A stretch of 64,000 nt of DNA from an uncultured Prevotellaceae bacterium (GCA_947168395.1 CAMVLT010000003.1:1-64000); one strand, 5' to 3'. Shown: positions 17,294-27,245, counted from the first letter of the stretch. Program-made: numbers and translations. Notes: generated by a model not told the origin, from the sequence alone.

Positions 17294-17899
17294 ATGGAAA
17301 TTAAGACTGCAGAATTCACCCTAAGTGCCCCGATGGTTACGATGTGTCCACAGGACACGAAGCCCGAGTACGCATTCATCGGCCGTTCCAACGTAGGCAA
17401 GTCGAGTCTCATCAATATGCTGACTAACAACAGGAAGCTGGCCAAGACATCGTCGACGCCCGGCAAGACGCTGCTCATCAATCATTTCATCATCAATAAG
17501 GAGTGGTATCTGGTTGACCTTCCCGGTTACGGCTTTGCGAAGCGTTCGAAGAAGGAGATTGACAAGCTTGACCAGATGATACGCGGCTACATCCTGCAAC
17601 GTGATCAGCTGGTCAACGTCTTCGTGCTGGTTGACGTGCGATTGGAACCTCAGAAGATTGACCTGGAATTCATCGAGTGGCTTGGGCTGTCGTCTGTTCC
17701 CTTTGCCATCGTCTTCACCAAAGCCGACAAACTGACGGCAAACAAGGCCCGTCAGGCGGTAGAGGCCTACAAGCAGAAACTCTTAGAGACCTGGGAGGAG
17801 CTGCCCCCTATCTTCGTGACATCGGCTGAGAGGAAAGAGGGTAGGGAAGAGGTGCTCCAATACATTGACGAAATCAACCAATCGCTGAAGAATGGCTAA
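17294..17899 (+). CDS. engB: Ribosome biogenesis GTPase EngB (YihA/YsxC)
   Basis: The 201-residue protein is a single GTPase domain needed for 50S subunit assembly. G1 is [10 protein letters not shown] (about 32-41), the G2 threonine lies in [14 protein letters not shown]3 is [15 protein letters not shown]4 is TKADK and G5 is the TSAE region. TACCTTTG at 17245-17252 is the probable -7 element, divergent from the rho promoter. Its last eight bases overlap the start of the next gene. Confidence 0.95.
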   Translation: MEIKTAEFTLSAPMVTMCPQDTKPEYAFIGRSNVGKSSLINMLTNNRKLAKTSSTPGKTLLINHFIINKEWYLVDLPGYGFAKRSKKEIDKLDQMIRGYILQRDQLVNVFVLVDVRLEPQKIDLEFIEWLGLSSVPFAIVFTKADKLTANKARQAVEAYKQKLLETWEELPPIFVTSAERKEGREEVLQYIDEINQSLKNG

Positions 17900-19670
17900 G
17901 GACACCCCCTATTTGGACGTACAGCATCTGTCGAAGTCGTTTGGCTCGCTGATACTGTTTGATGACATCAGCTTCTCGGTGGCCGAGGGACAGCATGTCG
18001 GCCTGATTGCCAAGAACGGCACGGGCAAGTCGACGCTGCTAAGCATACTGACCGGCCATGAAGGCTACGATGCGGGTGACATCATCTACCGTCGCGACAT
18101 CCGCGTGGGCATGCTCGAACAGTCGCCACAGTTCGACCCGGATGAGAGTGTGCTCGATGCCTGCTTCAACCATCAGGGTGACCCGGAGAAGGTGCTGAAG
18201 GCCAAGCAGATTCTGACAAAGCTGAAAATACGTGACCTGACGCAGCCAATGGGACAACTGTCAGGCGGCCAGCAGAAGCGTGTGGCACTGGCCAACGTGC
18301 TCATTACTGAGCCCGACTTCCTGATTCTCGACGAGCCTACCAACCATCTGGACTTGGCGATGATAGAGTGGCTCGAAGGCTTCTTGCAGCGTGGCAACAA
18401 GACGCTGCTGATGGTGACCCACGACCGCTTCTTCCTCGACCGCGTATGTTCCGTCATCCTAGAGTTGGACGACCGCACCATCTACACCTATCGAGGTAAC
18501 TACTCTTACTACTTGGAGAAGCGGCAGGAACGTATCGACAACAAGCGGGCTGAGATAGCCCGTGCAAACAACCTGTACCGCACGGAGCTGGAGTGGATGC
18601 GCCGTATGCCGCAGGCACGAGGCCACAAGGCAAAGTACCGCGAAGATGCTTTCTTTGAACTGGAGCGTGTAGCCAAGCAGCGCATTGAGGAGCGGCAGGT
18701 CAGGCTGAAGTCGCGCAACGTATATATTGGCAGCAAGATATTTGAGTGCCAGTACGTGTCGAAGGCTTTCGACGACCATGTGCTGCTGCGCGATTTCTAC
18801 TACAATTTCTCGCGCTTCGAGAAGATGGGCATCGTGGGCAACAACGGGACTGGCAAGTCGACATTCATCAAGATGCTGCTCGGACTGGTGCCCGTCGACA
18901 GCGGCAAGTTCGACATCGGCGACACCGTCAGCTTCGGCTATTTCTCGCAGGAAGGCCTGCAGTTCGATGAACAGATGAAGGTGATTGACGTGGTGAAAGA
19001 CATTGCCGAATACATCGACATGGGCGGTGGACGTCATTTCACGGCAACGCAACTGCTGCAATACTTCCTGTTCACGCCCGAACAGCAGCACAACTACGTC
19101 TATAAGCTCTCGGGCGGTGAACGGCGCAAGCTCTACCTATGTACGGTGCTGATGCGTAATCCTAACTTCCTCGTGCTCGACGAGCCGACCAACGACCTTG
19201 ACATCATTACGCTACAGATACTGGAGGAGTACCTGCAGGATTTTCCGGGTTGCGTCATCGTGGTCAGCCACGACCGTTACTTCATGGACAAGATTGTGGA
19301 CCACCTGCTGGTGTTCGAGGGCGATGGCGTTATCCGCGACTTTCCCGGCAACTACACTCAGTACCGTGAGTGGCAGTCCCTGCAGCCGAAGACCACCACG
19401 CCGCAGACTCAGAATGTGGCCCCAGCCAAGAAGGACTATCGGCACGACACGCGCCGCCGCATGTCGTTCAAGGAGAAGATGGAGTTCGAGCGGCTGACGA
19501 AGGAGATAGAGCAGTTGGAGGCTGAGCAGAAGCAACTGGAGGAAGCCCTCTGTGGCGGCACAACCTCTGTTGACGAGATTACCGCCATGAGCAAACGGCT
19601 GCCGGTACTCAAGGACGAACTGGACGAGAAGTCGCTGCGTTGGCTCGAACTGTCAGAAATAGATTCATAA
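17892..19670 (+). CDS. uup: ABC-F ATPase, Uup-like
   Basis: The 592-residue protein has two ABC domains: Walker [10 protein letters not shown] (about 41) and GNNGTGKST (about 317), LSGGQQKRV and LSGGERRKL signatures, and LDEPTNHLD and [10 protein letters not shown] charged coiled-coil tail (about 515-590, rich in Glu, Lys and Leu) follows, as in Uup, which binds DNA or ribosomes and affects transposon precise excision and ribosome assembly. It is distinct from the EttA gene at 1352, which lacks the tail. Overlap with engB suggests a shared transcript of ribosome-related genes. Confidence 0.88.
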   Translation: MAKDTPYLDVQHLSKSFGSLILFDDISFSVAEGQHVGLIAKNGTGKSTLLSILTGHEGYDAGDIIYRRDIRVGMLEQSPQFDPDESVLDACFNHQGDPEKVLKAKQILTKLKIRDLTQPMGQLSGGQQKRVALANVLITEPDFLILDEPTNHLDLAMIEWLEGFLQRGNKTLLMVTHDRFFLDRVCSVILELDDRTIYTYRGNYSYYLEKRQERIDNKRAEIARANNLYRTELEWMRRMPQARGHKAKYREDAFFELERVAKQRIEERQVRLKSRNVYIGSKIFECQYVSKAFDDHVLLRDFYYNFSRFEKMGIVGNNGTGKSTFIKMLLGLVPVDSGKFDIGDTVSFGYFSQEGLQFDEQMKVIDVVKDIAEYIDMGGGRHFTATQLLQYFLFTPEQQHNYVYKLSGGERRKLYLCTVLMRNPNFLVLDEPTNDLDIITLQILEEYLQDFPGCVIVVSHDRYFMDKIVDHLLVFEGDGVIRDFPGNYTQYREWQSLQPKTTTPQTQNVAPAKKDYRHDTRRRMSFKEKMEFERLTKEIEQLEAEQKQLEEALCGGTTSVDEITAMSKRLPVLKDELDEKSLRWLELSEIDS

Positions 19671-19681
19671 TTCAGCATCGC

Positions 19682-20305
19682 ATGATACAAAACCAACCAT
19701 ATCCCTCACGCCTCTTGGAGAACGCCGTCACGCAGTTCTCACGGCTACCGGGCATTGGCCGCAAGACAGCCCTCCGCTTAGTGCTCCACCTGCTGCGGCA
19801 GGAGGACGAGGACGTCGAGCAGCTGGCCTCGGCGCTGACCACTATGAAGCGCGAGGTGAAGCGTTGCCGGGTGTGCCACAACATCAGCGACCAGGACGTT
19901 TGCCCCGTCTGCAGCGACGCGCGCCGCGACCGCCATACCGTCTGCGTCGTGGAGAACATTCAGGACGTAATGGCCATTGAGAACACGCAGCAGTTTCACG
20001 GGCTGTACCACGTGCTGGGCGGCGTTATTTCACCGATGGACGGCATTGGACCCTCCGACCTGGAGATACAGTCGCTGGTCGAGCGGGTAGGGCAGGGCGA
20101 TGTCGATGAAGTCATCCTGGCACTTAGTCCGACGATGGAAGGCGACACCACCAACTTCTACATCTTCCGCAAGTTAGCACCCTACCAGCAGTTGCGCATC
20201 ACGGTCATAGCCCGGGGCGTGAGCGTGGGCGACGAACTGGAATATACTGACGAGGTGACCTTGGGGCGCTCCATATTGAACAGAACACTATTTGAAGCAA
20301 AATGA
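19682..20305 (+). CDS. recR: Recombination mediator protein RecR
   Basis: The 207-residue protein acts with RecO and RecF in loading RecA at gaps. It has the helix-hairpin-helix segment [15 protein letters not shown] (about 17-31), a zinc finger [16 protein letters not shown] (about 58-73), and a Toprim domain starting [13 protein letters not shown]. The length matches the family. The ATG at 19682 is used because the upstream extension overlaps the previous gene and is not family-like. Its stop overlaps the next start (ATGA). Confidence 0.95.
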   Translation: MIQNQPYPSRLLENAVTQFSRLPGIGRKTALRLVLHLLRQEDEDVEQLASALTTMKREVKRCRVCHNISDQDVCPVCSDARRDRHTVCVVENIQDVMAIENTQQFHGLYHVLGGVISPMDGIGPSDLEIQSLVERVGQGDVDEVILALSPTMEGDTTNFYIFRKLAPYQQLRITVIARGVSVGDELEYTDEVTLGRSILNRTLFEAK

Positions 20306-20727
20306 AAAACGTAAAGAATACCTTGACCGTCCTGCTGTGGACGGTACTGGCACTTGCCCTCACGGTGGTAGTGCTGTTTGAAACCGATGTGCTGATGTTC
20401 GGCTACTATGCCAGCTCAGGCGAACAAGCCGAGTTCCTGCTTACCACTATGATGGAGCTGCTGACGCTGGCCGTCATTCCGTTGTCACTGAAGCTGTTCA
20501 AGTTTCCCCGCGTACATGCCGACCTGGTCAGCCGCAAGGCCGAAGCCCTGCGTAAATGGGGACTTTTGCGACTGCTGATGCTGCTGGTGCCGCTGCTGGT
20601 CAACACCTTATTATATTACGCGTACGCGAACGTGGCGTTCGGTTACATGGCCATTATCCTGGTCATCGTGCTGCCGTTCGTCTATCCCTCGATGGAGCGT
20701 TGCCAGTCAGAAACCGAAGAAGCATGA
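20302..20727 (+). CDS. Small inner-membrane protein, function unknown
   Basis: The 141-residue product has four hydrophobic segments (about 7-27, 48-63, 83-103 and 106-124) and short charged loops. I recognise no family motif. It is coupled at both ends by four-base overlaps, to recR before and a GT2 gene after, so it is translated and belongs to the same operon. A role with the following glycosyltransferase in envelope glycan work is possible but not shown. Confidence 0.75.
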   Translation: MKNVKNTLTVLLWTVLALALTVVVLFETDVLMFGYYASSGEQAEFLLTTMMELLTLAVIPLSLKLFKFPRVHADLVSRKAEALRKWGLLRLLMLLVPLLVNTLLYYAYANVAFGYMAIILVIVLPFVYPSMERCQSETEEA

Positions 20728-21563
20728 AACTGTCGATAGTCATCGTAAGCTATAACGTGCGCCACTATCTGGACCTTTGTCTGCAGAGTGTCGCGAAAGC
20801 CCTTGAAGGCATTGACGGCACCGAGGTGTTTGTGGTCGACAATGCTTCCTCGGACGACACCATGCGTGTTCTGCCGCAACGCTACCCGTGGGTGAAGTTC
20901 ATAGCCAACGACCAGAACCTGGGCTTTGCACGTGCCAACAACCTGGCTATCCGCAAGGCTAAGGGCGAATACGTGCTGCTGCTGAACCCCGACACCACCG
21001 TTGCGGAATACACGCTACGCGAGGCTGTCAGCTTCATGGATGCCCATCCGCAGGCTGGCGGAGCTGGCGTGAAGATGCACAACGAGGATGGCACGGTAGC
21101 TCCCGAGTCGCGACGGGCCATACCTACACCGTGGGTCTCGGCCCTCAAGATGCTGGGCTTCACCCGCCGATACTATATGAGCCATCTGCCGTGGGACGAA
21201 GCGTGCCGCATTGAGGTTATCAGCGGAGCTTTCTGCCTGCTGCGTCATAAGGCGTTGGACGAGATAGGACTGTTGGACGAGGACTTCTTCATGTACGGCG
21301 AGGATATTGACCTGAGCTATAGGCTGCTGAAAGGCGGTTGGCAGAACTGGTACCTGCCGCTGCCCATCACGCACTACAAGGGCAAGTCCACCAACAAGTC
21401 GGAGTACCGTTACGTCCACGTATTCTATCAGGCCATGCTCATCTTCTTCCGCAAGCACTACAGCCACCTCAGTTTCATCTACACGCTGCCTGTCAAGGCG
21501 GCTATCTACTTCCGTGCATTCATTGCACTCATCGACCTGTTACGCCAAAAACTGCACTTATGA
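20724..21563 (+). CDS. GT2 family glycosyltransferase (rhamnosyltransferase-like)
   Basis: The 279-residue protein has a GT-A fold: LSIVIVSYNVRHYLDLCL at the N-terminus, VVDNASSDDT for the first Asp, LNPDTTV as the DxD-like metal site, and FFMYGEDIDLSYR with the ED base motif typical of WcaA/WbbL-type rhamnosyl or related transferases. No strong membrane helix is seen, though the C-terminus has an amphipathic stretch. It probably adds a sugar to a surface polysaccharide or glycolipid. Start and stop both overlap neighbours by four bases. Confidence 0.88.
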   Translation: MKLSIVIVSYNVRHYLDLCLQSVAKALEGIDGTEVFVVDNASSDDTMRVLPQRYPWVKFIANDQNLGFARANNLAIRKAKGEYVLLLNPDTTVAEYTLREAVSFMDAHPQAGGAGVKMHNEDGTVAPESRRAIPTPWVSALKMLGFTRRYYMSHLPWDEACRIEVISGAFCLLRHKALDEIGLLDEDFFMYGEDIDLSYRLLKGGWQNWYLPLPITHYKGKSTNKSEYRYVHVFYQAMLIFFRKHYSHLSFIYTLPVKAAIYFRAFIALIDLLRQKLHL

Positions 21564-22072
21564 CACCTAATGAAGATGTAAGACTGCGGGCGATGGAGCC
21601 CGAAGACCTTGACCTGCTCTACCGCATTGAGAACGACCGTCGGCTGTGGAACGTCGGCACCACCAATGTTCCTTATTCGCGCTACGTGCTGCACGACTAT
21701 ATAGCCAACGCCTCGGGCGACATCTATACCGACCGCGAGGTGAGGTTCATCATCGACAACGGGGTAGGGGAGACCGTTGGCACTATCGACATCACCAATT
21801 TCGATGCCAAGAACCTGCGGGCCGAGGTGGGCATCGTCACCCTTAGTGAGCATCGCAGGCACGGCTACGCACTCGCCGCCTTACTGCAGATTACCGACTA
21901 TGCCCTGCACGTGCTGCATCTGCACCAACTCTATGCAGTAGTCAATCTCGACAACAAAGCCTCGCTCTCTCTCTTCAAAAAAGCAGGTTTCAAGGAGGCT
22001 GCGCAACTGGAAGACTGGCTCTACGATGGCAAAAACTATCATCCTGCTGCACTAATGCAGATATTTTTCTAA
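21560..22072 (+). CDS. GNAT family N-acetyltransferase (RimJ/SpeG-like)
   Basis: The 170-residue protein has the GNAT fold: VRLRAMEPEDLDLLYRIEND at the start, the acetyl-CoA pyrophosphate loop in LSEHRRHGYALAAL (motif A, about 95-108), and VVNLDNKASLSLFKKAGFKEA (motif B). The opening EPEDLDLLYRIEN and the middle resemble SpeG and RimJ-type enzymes that modify polyamines or protein N-termini. The substrate cannot be told. It overlaps the GT2 gene by four bases and ends the six-gene operon. Confidence 0.85.
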   Translation: MTPNEDVRLRAMEPEDLDLLYRIENDRRLWNVGTTNVPYSRYVLHDYIANASGDIYTDREVRFIIDNGVGETVGTIDITNFDAKNLRAEVGIVTLSEHRRHGYALAALLQITDYALHVLHLHQLYAVVNLDNKASLSLFKKAGFKEAAQLEDWLYDGKNYHPAALMQIFF

Positions 22073-22089
22073 AAAAAGTGGCGAAAAGT

Positions 22090-22120
22090 TTTGCTGGTTC
22101 AGAAATATTTACTACCTTTG
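22090..22120 (+). promoter_or_regulatory. Promoter of the tRNA-Asp pair
   Basis: TTTG at 22090-22093 and TACCTTTG at 22113-22120 are separated by 19 bases. The first tRNA starts 30 bases later. Confidence 0.85.
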
Positions 22121-22149
22121 CACCCGCAAACAAACAAAGAGACCTAAGA

Positions 22150-22223
22150 GGTGCGTTAGTTCAGTAGGTTAGAATGCCTGCCTGTCACGCAGGAGGTCAC
22201 GAGTTCGAGTCTCGTACGCACCG
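22150..22223 (+). tRNA. tRNA-Asp (GTC)
   Basis: The acceptor arms GGTGCGT and ACGCACC pair, the anticodon loop is CTGTCAC with anticodon GTC, and the T arm carries GTTCGAGTC. The discriminator base is G, as required for Asp. The CCA end is not encoded. It is identical to the copy at 22266. Confidence 0.97.
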
Positions 22224-22265
22224 CTTCTCGGAGTTGGCACGCTCATAAAAAACACTACTTTTTTA

Positions 22266-22339
22266 GGTGCGTTAGTTCAGTAGGTTAGAATGCCTGCCTG
22301 TCACGCAGGAGGTCACGAGTTCGAGTCTCGTACGCACCG
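22266..22339 (+). tRNA. tRNA-Asp (GTC), second copy
   Basis: This is a base-for-base repeat of the first tRNA-Asp, 42 bases downstream, and likely comes from the same transcript. The CCA end is not encoded. Confidence 0.97.
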
Positions 22340-22344
22340 CAAAA

Positions 22345-22386
22345 GCAAAAAGCTCATTGGATCAACGTCCGCTGAGCTTTTTTGTT
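22345..22386 (+). terminator. Terminator of the tRNA-Asp pair
   Basis: AAAAGCTCA and TGAGCTTTTTT pair around a short loop and end in a T run. Confidence 0.85.
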
Positions 22387-22418
22387 ACACAGTCAAACAC
22401 TATTAAAACAAAGTGATT

Positions 22419-23045
22419 ATGAAAGCAACCAGCCTATTTATCATAATGATGCTCGCCGCGCAGTCGCTCTGCGCACAGGTGAGGACTACCAAACTGACGG
22501 TTTACAAGCAATTCAAGCCTTCCATCATACAGTTGAAGGACGGACGTAAGCTGAATCAGCCGCTGACCAACATTTTCCTGAAGAACTCGTCGTTGCTCTA
22601 TTTGCGTGGCACCCAGTCGATGGAAGCCAGTATGGAAAATATCGTTAGCGTGAAGTTCGACGACCGCCTGTATGTCAAGATTGACACGCTGCTGTGCTAC
22701 GAAGTCGATTCCGTTGGCAACGACGCGCTGTATCGCGCTACGGTCATCGACCTGAACGCTTACCAGCAACAGCTCAAGAACAACCAGATTATCACCTCGA
22801 TGGATTTAGGCGAACAAATCTCAACCGCCACGATCGACATAAGTACAGAGGACGATTACCAGTTCCCGTTGATTGACATTTTCTATTACCGCTTCAAAGG
22901 CAAGTTCGTCCGCGTGCATGAGCGCAATCTGCAACGAGTGCTTACCAAAGAGCAAAAGCGCATCATGAAGAGTCACATCATGCTGCCTGATTTTAGTTGG
23001 ACCAAGGAAGAAAGTCTGCTGAAATTACTTAAAGGGCTACAGTAA
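22419..23045 (+). CDS. Secreted protein of unknown function
   Basis: The 208-residue product has a clear signal peptide (MKATSLFIIMMLAAQSLCAQ). The mature part is a mixed domain with a beta-rich front (LTVYKQFKPSIIQLKDGRKL, NIFLKNSSLLYLRG) and a helical, basic C-terminus (RNLQRVLTKEQKRIMK). The front half recalls small Bacteroidales domains that bind or line transporters, but I do not recognise the family. It stands alone between the tRNA terminator and a hairpin at 23047. Confidence 0.7.
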   Translation: MKATSLFIIMMLAAQSLCAQVRTTKLTVYKQFKPSIIQLKDGRKLNQPLTNIFLKNSSLLYLRGTQSMEASMENIVSVKFDDRLYVKIDTLLCYEVDSVGNDALYRATVIDLNAYQQQLKNNQIITSMDLGEQISTATIDISTEDDYQFPLIDIFYYRFKGKFVRVHERNLQRVLTKEQKRIMKSHIMLPDFSWTKEESLLKLLKGLQ

Positions 23046-23046
23046 A

Positions 23047-23081
23047 TAATGGGGCAGATACACGCTATCTGTCCCATTAAG
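23047..23081. terminator. Hairpin between convergent genes
   Basis: AATGGGGCAGATA and TATCTGTCCCATT form a 13-base stem with one mismatch, between the ends of the secreted-protein gene and the relA-like gene. There is no strong T run, so it may act on either strand with weak efficiency. Confidence 0.6.
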
Positions 23082-23120
23082 CTTATTTACCCTATTTATC
23101 ATAATGCCGATTGTGTAATT

Positions 23121-25334
23121 TTAGATACGTTCCACCTGCTTGACGCCTTTCACCGTCCTCAGTCGCTTGATAAGTGCTTCGAGCTTTGTGTTGTCATCAA
23201 GCATGACGACCAGGTTTCCTCGGAACAATCCGTCGTGACTGTCGATGTTGATGCTGCGCAGCACAAGCTTTTCCTCTTTGGAAATAATGCTCGTCAGATT
23301 ATTGACAATGCCTATGTCGTCGACGCCGATGATGCGCAACGTGATGCTGTATTGCGATGCACCTTTGCCCGACCACTTGGCCTTGACTACGCGGTAGCCG
23401 AACCGTTTCTTCAGTTCCGGCGCATTCGGACAGTCTGTGCGGTGAATCTTGATGCCGCCGCTGACGGTGACAAATCCGAACACATCGTCACCATAGATGG
23501 GATTACAGCAACGTGCCAGCTGGTAGTCTATGCCTTTCAGGTTGCGGTCGATGATGAGCACGTCGTCGTTCTGCGGCAGCTGGTGCTGTACCTGCTGCTC
23601 GTCCAGCACAAACTCCTCGGCACTACGGGCCTGATTGTCGCCGGTTGGTGTGCGGATGCCTTGCTGTATCTCCAAGTACTTGTCTATCAGCGTGTTCATG
23701 TCGATGGTCTGGTCGGCCACCTGACGGTAGAAGTCGGACACTTCCTTGAAGCCCATCTTCTTGATGAGATGCTGCATGACGGACTCCTCCAATTCTATCT
23801 TGCGGTTCTTGAACTTCCGCTCTATCATTTCCTTGGCAAACAGACCCTCTTTCACCTGCGTCTCCTTCAGGGCCAGACGTATTTTAGCTTTGGCACGGCT
23901 CGTCTTCACGATGTTGAGCCACTCCTGGCGGGGTTTCTGGTTCGATGAGGTCATAATTTCCACCTGATCGCCCGAGTGCAGCACCTGCCTGAATGTCACC
24001 ACCTTATTATTTACGCGCGCGCCTACGCACGAGGAGCCTATCTTCGAGTGTATGTGGTAAGCCATGTCAAGCACCGTAGCACCCTGTGGGAACTTCAGCA
24101 AGTCGCCCTTTGGCGTGAACACGTAGACCTCGTCCTCGTACAGGTCCATCTTGAACTGGTCCATCGCCTCGCGGCCGTCGCTGGTTTCCAGCATCTGACG
24201 GATGGAGGTCAGCCAGTCGTCCATGCCGCTCTGGCCCTTCACGCCTTTATATCGCCAATGGGCAGCCACGCCACGTTCGGCCACTTCGTCCATGCGCTCG
24301 GTGCGTATCTGTATCTCCACCCACTTCTGTTCGGGGCCTAACACGGTGATGTGCAGGCTCTCGTAGCCGTTCGACTTCGGCACGCTGAGCCAGTCTCTGA
24401 GCCGCTTGGGGTTGGGCTGGTACATGTCGGTCACTATGCTGTAGGCCTGCCAGCATTGCTGCTTTTCTTTGTCCTCATCACAGTCAATGATAATTCTGAT
24501 GGCAAACAGGTCGTATACGCCCTCGAAGCCGCACTTCTGCTTCTTCATCTTCTGCCAGATGCTGTGTATCGACTTCGTGCGTCCCTTGATGTGAAACGTC
24601 AGTCCGGCAGCCTTGAGATGCTCCTCGATGGGCTTGATAAACCGCCCGATGTAGGCGTCGCGGCTCTTCTTGGTCTCGCTGAGCTTCTCCTTGATCAGGT
24701 AGTAGGCATCATGCTCCAAGTACTTGAGCGACAGGTCTTCCAGCTCCGACTTCAGCTTATACAGACCCAGTTTGTGGGCCAGCGGCGCATACAGGTAGGC
24801 CGCCTCCTGCGACACCTCCTGCTGGGCATCGCGGTTGGTCGTGTCGCGTATCTGTCGCATCAGGTTCACACGGTCGGCTATCATAATCAGGATGACGCGC
24901 ATATCCTCGGCAAACGACAGCAGCAGGTTGCGGAAGTTCTCGCTCTCAATGACCGGGTTCTTCTTGTACAGCTCCTGTATGCGGCGCAGGCCGTGCAGGA
25001 TGCGGGCCACCGACTCGCCGTACTCCTCTACCACGTCGTCCAGCGTCAGCAGTCCCGACTCCACGCTGTAGTGCAGCAGGATGGCCAGCACGGCGTCGCG
25101 CTTCAGTCCCGTTTCCTCGACCAGTATCTGTGCCGTCTGGAACCCCGAGAGTATCGGGTTCAGTCCGAAAACGTCGCGTTGCAGCTGCTGCCCGTCCATC
25201 AGTCCGGCTATGTGATGGCGTATCTTTTCCTCGTCACCCTCAACGAGCGACGTGCCCACATTTTCCTTCAGCCACGTATAGAGTCTCAGCGTTTCAGCAC
25301 GCTCTTCGGTAGTAAATTCAAACTTATCATCCAT
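23121..25334 (-). CDS. relA: RelA/SpoT-family (p)ppGpp synthetase with degenerate hydrolase site
   Basis: The 737-residue protein has the long RSH layout: pseudo-HD domain (about 30-200), synthetase domain (about 240-360: RTKSIHSIWQKMKK, VYDLFAIRIII, PKSNGYESLHITV, EIQIRT), TGS (about 395-460), helical and conserved-cysteine regions (CCNPIYGDDVFGF), and ACT (about 665-737). The hydrolase signature HDxxED is here HYSVES (His88, Tyr89, Glu92, Ser93), so the metal-binding residues are lost while the synthetase residues including EIQIRT remain. It is therefore likely a synthetase-only RelA type. Bacteroidetes often carry a second, bifunctional RSH elsewhere, which this cell would need. Confidence 0.9.
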   Translation of the reverse strand: MDDKFEFTTEERAETLRLYTWLKENVGTSLVEGDEEKIRHHIAGLMDGQQLQRDVFGLNPILSGFQTAQILVEETGLKRDAVLAILLHYSVESGLLTLDDVVEEYGESVARILHGLRRIQELYKKNPVIESENFRNLLLSFAEDMRVILIMIADRVNLMRQIRDTTNRDAQQEVSQEAAYLYAPLAHKLGLYKLKSELEDLSLKYLEHDAYYLIKEKLSETKKSRDAYIGRFIKPIEEHLKAAGLTFHIKGRTKSIHSIWQKMKKQKCGFEGVYDLFAIRIIIDCDEDKEKQQCWQAYSIVTDMYQPNPKRLRDWLSVPKSNGYESLHITVLGPEQKWVEIQIRTERMDEVAERGVAAHWRYKGVKGQSGMDDWLTSIRQMLETSDGREAMDQFKMDLYEDEVYVFTPKGDLLKFPQGATVLDMAYHIHSKIGSSCVGARVNNKVVTFRQVLHSGDQVEIMTSSNQKPRQEWLNIVKTSRAKAKIRLALKETQVKEGLFAKEMIERKFKNRKIELEESVMQHLIKKMGFKEVSDFYRQVADQTIDMNTLIDKYLEIQQGIRTPTGDNQARSAEEFVLDEQQVQHQLPQNDDVLIIDRNLKGIDYQLARCCNPIYGDDVFGFVTVSGGIKIHRTDCPNAPELKKRFGYRVVKAKWSGKGASQYSITLRIIGVDDIGIVNNLTSIISKEEKLVLRSINIDSHDGLFRGNLVVMLDDNTKLEALIKRLRTVKGVKQVERI

Positions 25335-25442
25335 CTTTTTACCTAAATTTTCGGCAAAGATAGTAAAAAGTTTTGATTTTCGCTTGCTTTTAGCAAAAAA
25401 GTTTGTATATTTGCAAGCAAATAAACTAAAATACCTAATATT

Positions 25443-26957
25443 ATGCTCTCACAAAAAGATTTACAACAGATTGCCAAGAAAGGCATCACCGAAGCCCAGA
25501 TAGAGACTCAGCTGGGCGAGTTCAAGACTGGTTTCCCTTTCCTCAAGCTCAAGGCAGCAGCCAGCATCGAGGACGGTATCGTAGCCACCAACGAGCAGGA
25601 CAAGGAGGCCTACATAGAGGCGTGGACGCAGTATAAGCAGGAGGGACACAAGATTGTGAAGTTCGTGCCCGCATCGGGAGCAGCATCACGCATGTTCAAG
25701 GATATGTTCGCCTTCCTCGATGCCGACTACGACGCACCCACCACCGCCTTCGAGAAGCAGTATTTCGACAACATCCGCAACTTCGCCTTCTACGACGCAC
25801 TCGACGCCGCCTGCCGCAAGAACGAGGGCAAGAGCATCAAGTACCTCATCCAGGAAGGACAGTACAAGAAGGTGGTTGCCAATATGCTCTTCGAGAAAGG
25901 ACTCAACTACGGACAGCTGCCCAAGGGCATGCTGCTGTTCCACAAGTATCCCGAAGGCGCTCGCACCCCGATGGAGGAACACCTGGTAGAGGGCGCACTC
26001 TATGCCGCATCGGGTGGCGAGGCCAACGTACACTTCACCGTCTCGCACGAGCACATGGACATGTTCAAGAAGAAAGTGGCTGCCAAGGCCGACGGCTATG
26101 CCGAGAAGTACGGCATCAAGTACAACATCAGCTTCTCGGAGCAGAAACCCAGCACCGACACCATCGCCGCCAATCCCGACAACACCCCGTTCCGCAACGA
26201 GGACGGCTCGCTGTTGTTCCGGCCGGGCGGACACGGCGCCCTCATCGAGAACCTTAACGAGATTGACGCCGACATCATCTTCATCAAGAACATCGACAAC
26301 GTAGTGCCCGACCGCCTGAAGCAGCAGACTGTAGACTACAAGCAGGTCATCGCCGGCGTACTCATACAGTTGCAGAAGCTCACCTTCAAGTACCTGCGTG
26401 AACTCGACAAGGGAGACGTTTCGCACCAGAAGCTGCGCGAGATACAGCACTTCGTCGAGCACGCCTTCTGCCGCCGTCCCGACATTGCCAGTCTCAATGA
26501 TCAGGAACTGGCCGACTATCTCCGCAAGAAGCTCAACCGCCCCATGCGCGTGTGCGGCGTTGTCAAGAACGTGGGCGAACCCGGCGGCGGACCGTTCCTC
26601 ACTTACAACCAGGACGGCACCATCAGCCTGCAGATACTCGAATCGTCGCAGATTGACAAGAACAACATGGAGTACATGGAGATGTTCACACACGGTACCC
26701 ACTTCAACCCCGTCGACCTCGTCTGCGCCGTACGCGATTACAAAGGACAGCCCTTCAACCTGCCAGACTTCGTGGACCGCTCAACAGGTTTCATTTCTTC
26801 TAAATCGAAGAACGGCAAGGAACTGAAAGCCTTGGAGTTACCTGGACTTTGGAACGGAGCCATGAGCGACTGGAACACCTGCTTCGTAGAGGTTCCCCTC
26901 GAAACCTTCAACCCCGTCAAGACCGTCAACGACCTGCTCAGACCGCAGCACCAGTAG
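25443..26957 (+). CDS. DUF4301-like protein
   Basis: The 504-residue cytoplasmic protein matches, from memory, the DUF4301 family found in Bacteroidota: MLSQKDLQQIAKKGITEAQIE, FPFLKLKAAASIEDGI, FVPASGAASRMFKDMF, EHLVEGALYAASGG and HGALIENLNEIDADIIFIKNID, the last two of the kind seen in nucleotidyltransferase folds. The PASGAASRM segment looks like a nucleotide-binding loop of a sugar nucleotidyltransferase. Substrate and role are unknown. TATATTTG at 25406-25413 is the probable -7 element. A good terminator follows. Confidence 0.82.
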   Translation: MLSQKDLQQIAKKGITEAQIETQLGEFKTGFPFLKLKAAASIEDGIVATNEQDKEAYIEAWTQYKQEGHKIVKFVPASGAASRMFKDMFAFLDADYDAPTTAFEKQYFDNIRNFAFYDALDAACRKNEGKSIKYLIQEGQYKKVVANMLFEKGLNYGQLPKGMLLFHKYPEGARTPMEEHLVEGALYAASGGEANVHFTVSHEHMDMFKKKVAAKADGYAEKYGIKYNISFSEQKPSTDTIAANPDNTPFRNEDGSLLFRPGGHGALIENLNEIDADIIFIKNIDNVVPDRLKQQTVDYKQVIAGVLIQLQKLTFKYLRELDKGDVSHQKLREIQHFVEHAFCRRPDIASLNDQELADYLRKKLNRPMRVCGVVKNVGEPGGGPFLTYNQDGTISLQILESSQIDKNNMEYMEMFTHGTHFNPVDLVCAVRDYKGQPFNLPDFVDRSTGFISSKSKNGKELKALELPGLWNGAMSDWNTCFVEVPLETFNPVKTVNDLLRPQHQ

Positions 26958-26978
26958 GCCGCTCCCCTACCCTATACA

Positions 26979-27012
26979 CATTCCCCTCCCGAACAGGAGG
27001 GGAATTTCATTT
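26979..27012 (+). terminator. Terminator after the DUF4301-like gene
   Basis: TTCCCCTCC and GGAGGGGAA pair around six bases and are followed by TTTCATTT. Confidence 0.8.
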
Positions 27013-27074
27013 ATTGCACCCGCTAAACTTTGTTGACAATTTTCACAATCCTAAAATGCAAGGAAAGTGCCCTG

Positions 27075-27217
27075 AAACGCCCCAAAAACGGCACTTGGAG
27101 TTTACCGTAAGTAAACTGGGAGTTTACCCTACTTAAACCCTGGGTTTACCCTACTGAAACCAGGAGTTTGCCCGGAGCAAAGTTTCAGACGGTTTTGACT
27201 GTGTTTTGAGTGTAAAT
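27075..27217. repeat. 11-base-grid palindromic array, locus B
   Basis: This is homologous to locus A along 13 gapless 11-mers, for example GGAGTTTACCG, TAAGTAAACTG, TACTTAAACCC and GGAGCAAAGTT, the third identical to its partner in A and the fourth also identical. Half-units pair into 22-base palindromes such as GTTTACCGTAAGTAAAC (27100-27116). It lies between the 3' end of the DUF4301-like gene and the 3' end of tRNA-Arg. Confidence 0.85.
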
Positions 27218-27245
27218 ATATTTCGTAACAAGTAAAGAAGCTGGC

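Noticed and set aside
22150..22339. Prophage or island attachment site at the duplicated tRNA-Asp
   Set aside because: The duplication is of whole tRNA genes in one transcript, and no integrase or foreign genes lie nearby.
24351..25346. A 331-codon plus-strand frame opposite relA
   Set aside because: Its composition (Leu/Gln/Val-rich) is typical of a shadow of the real gene, and it has no motifs.
25686..26702. A 338-codon minus-strand frame opposite the DUF4301-like gene
   Set aside because: It is a shadow frame dominated by Leu, Val and Glu, without a start context or family resemblance.
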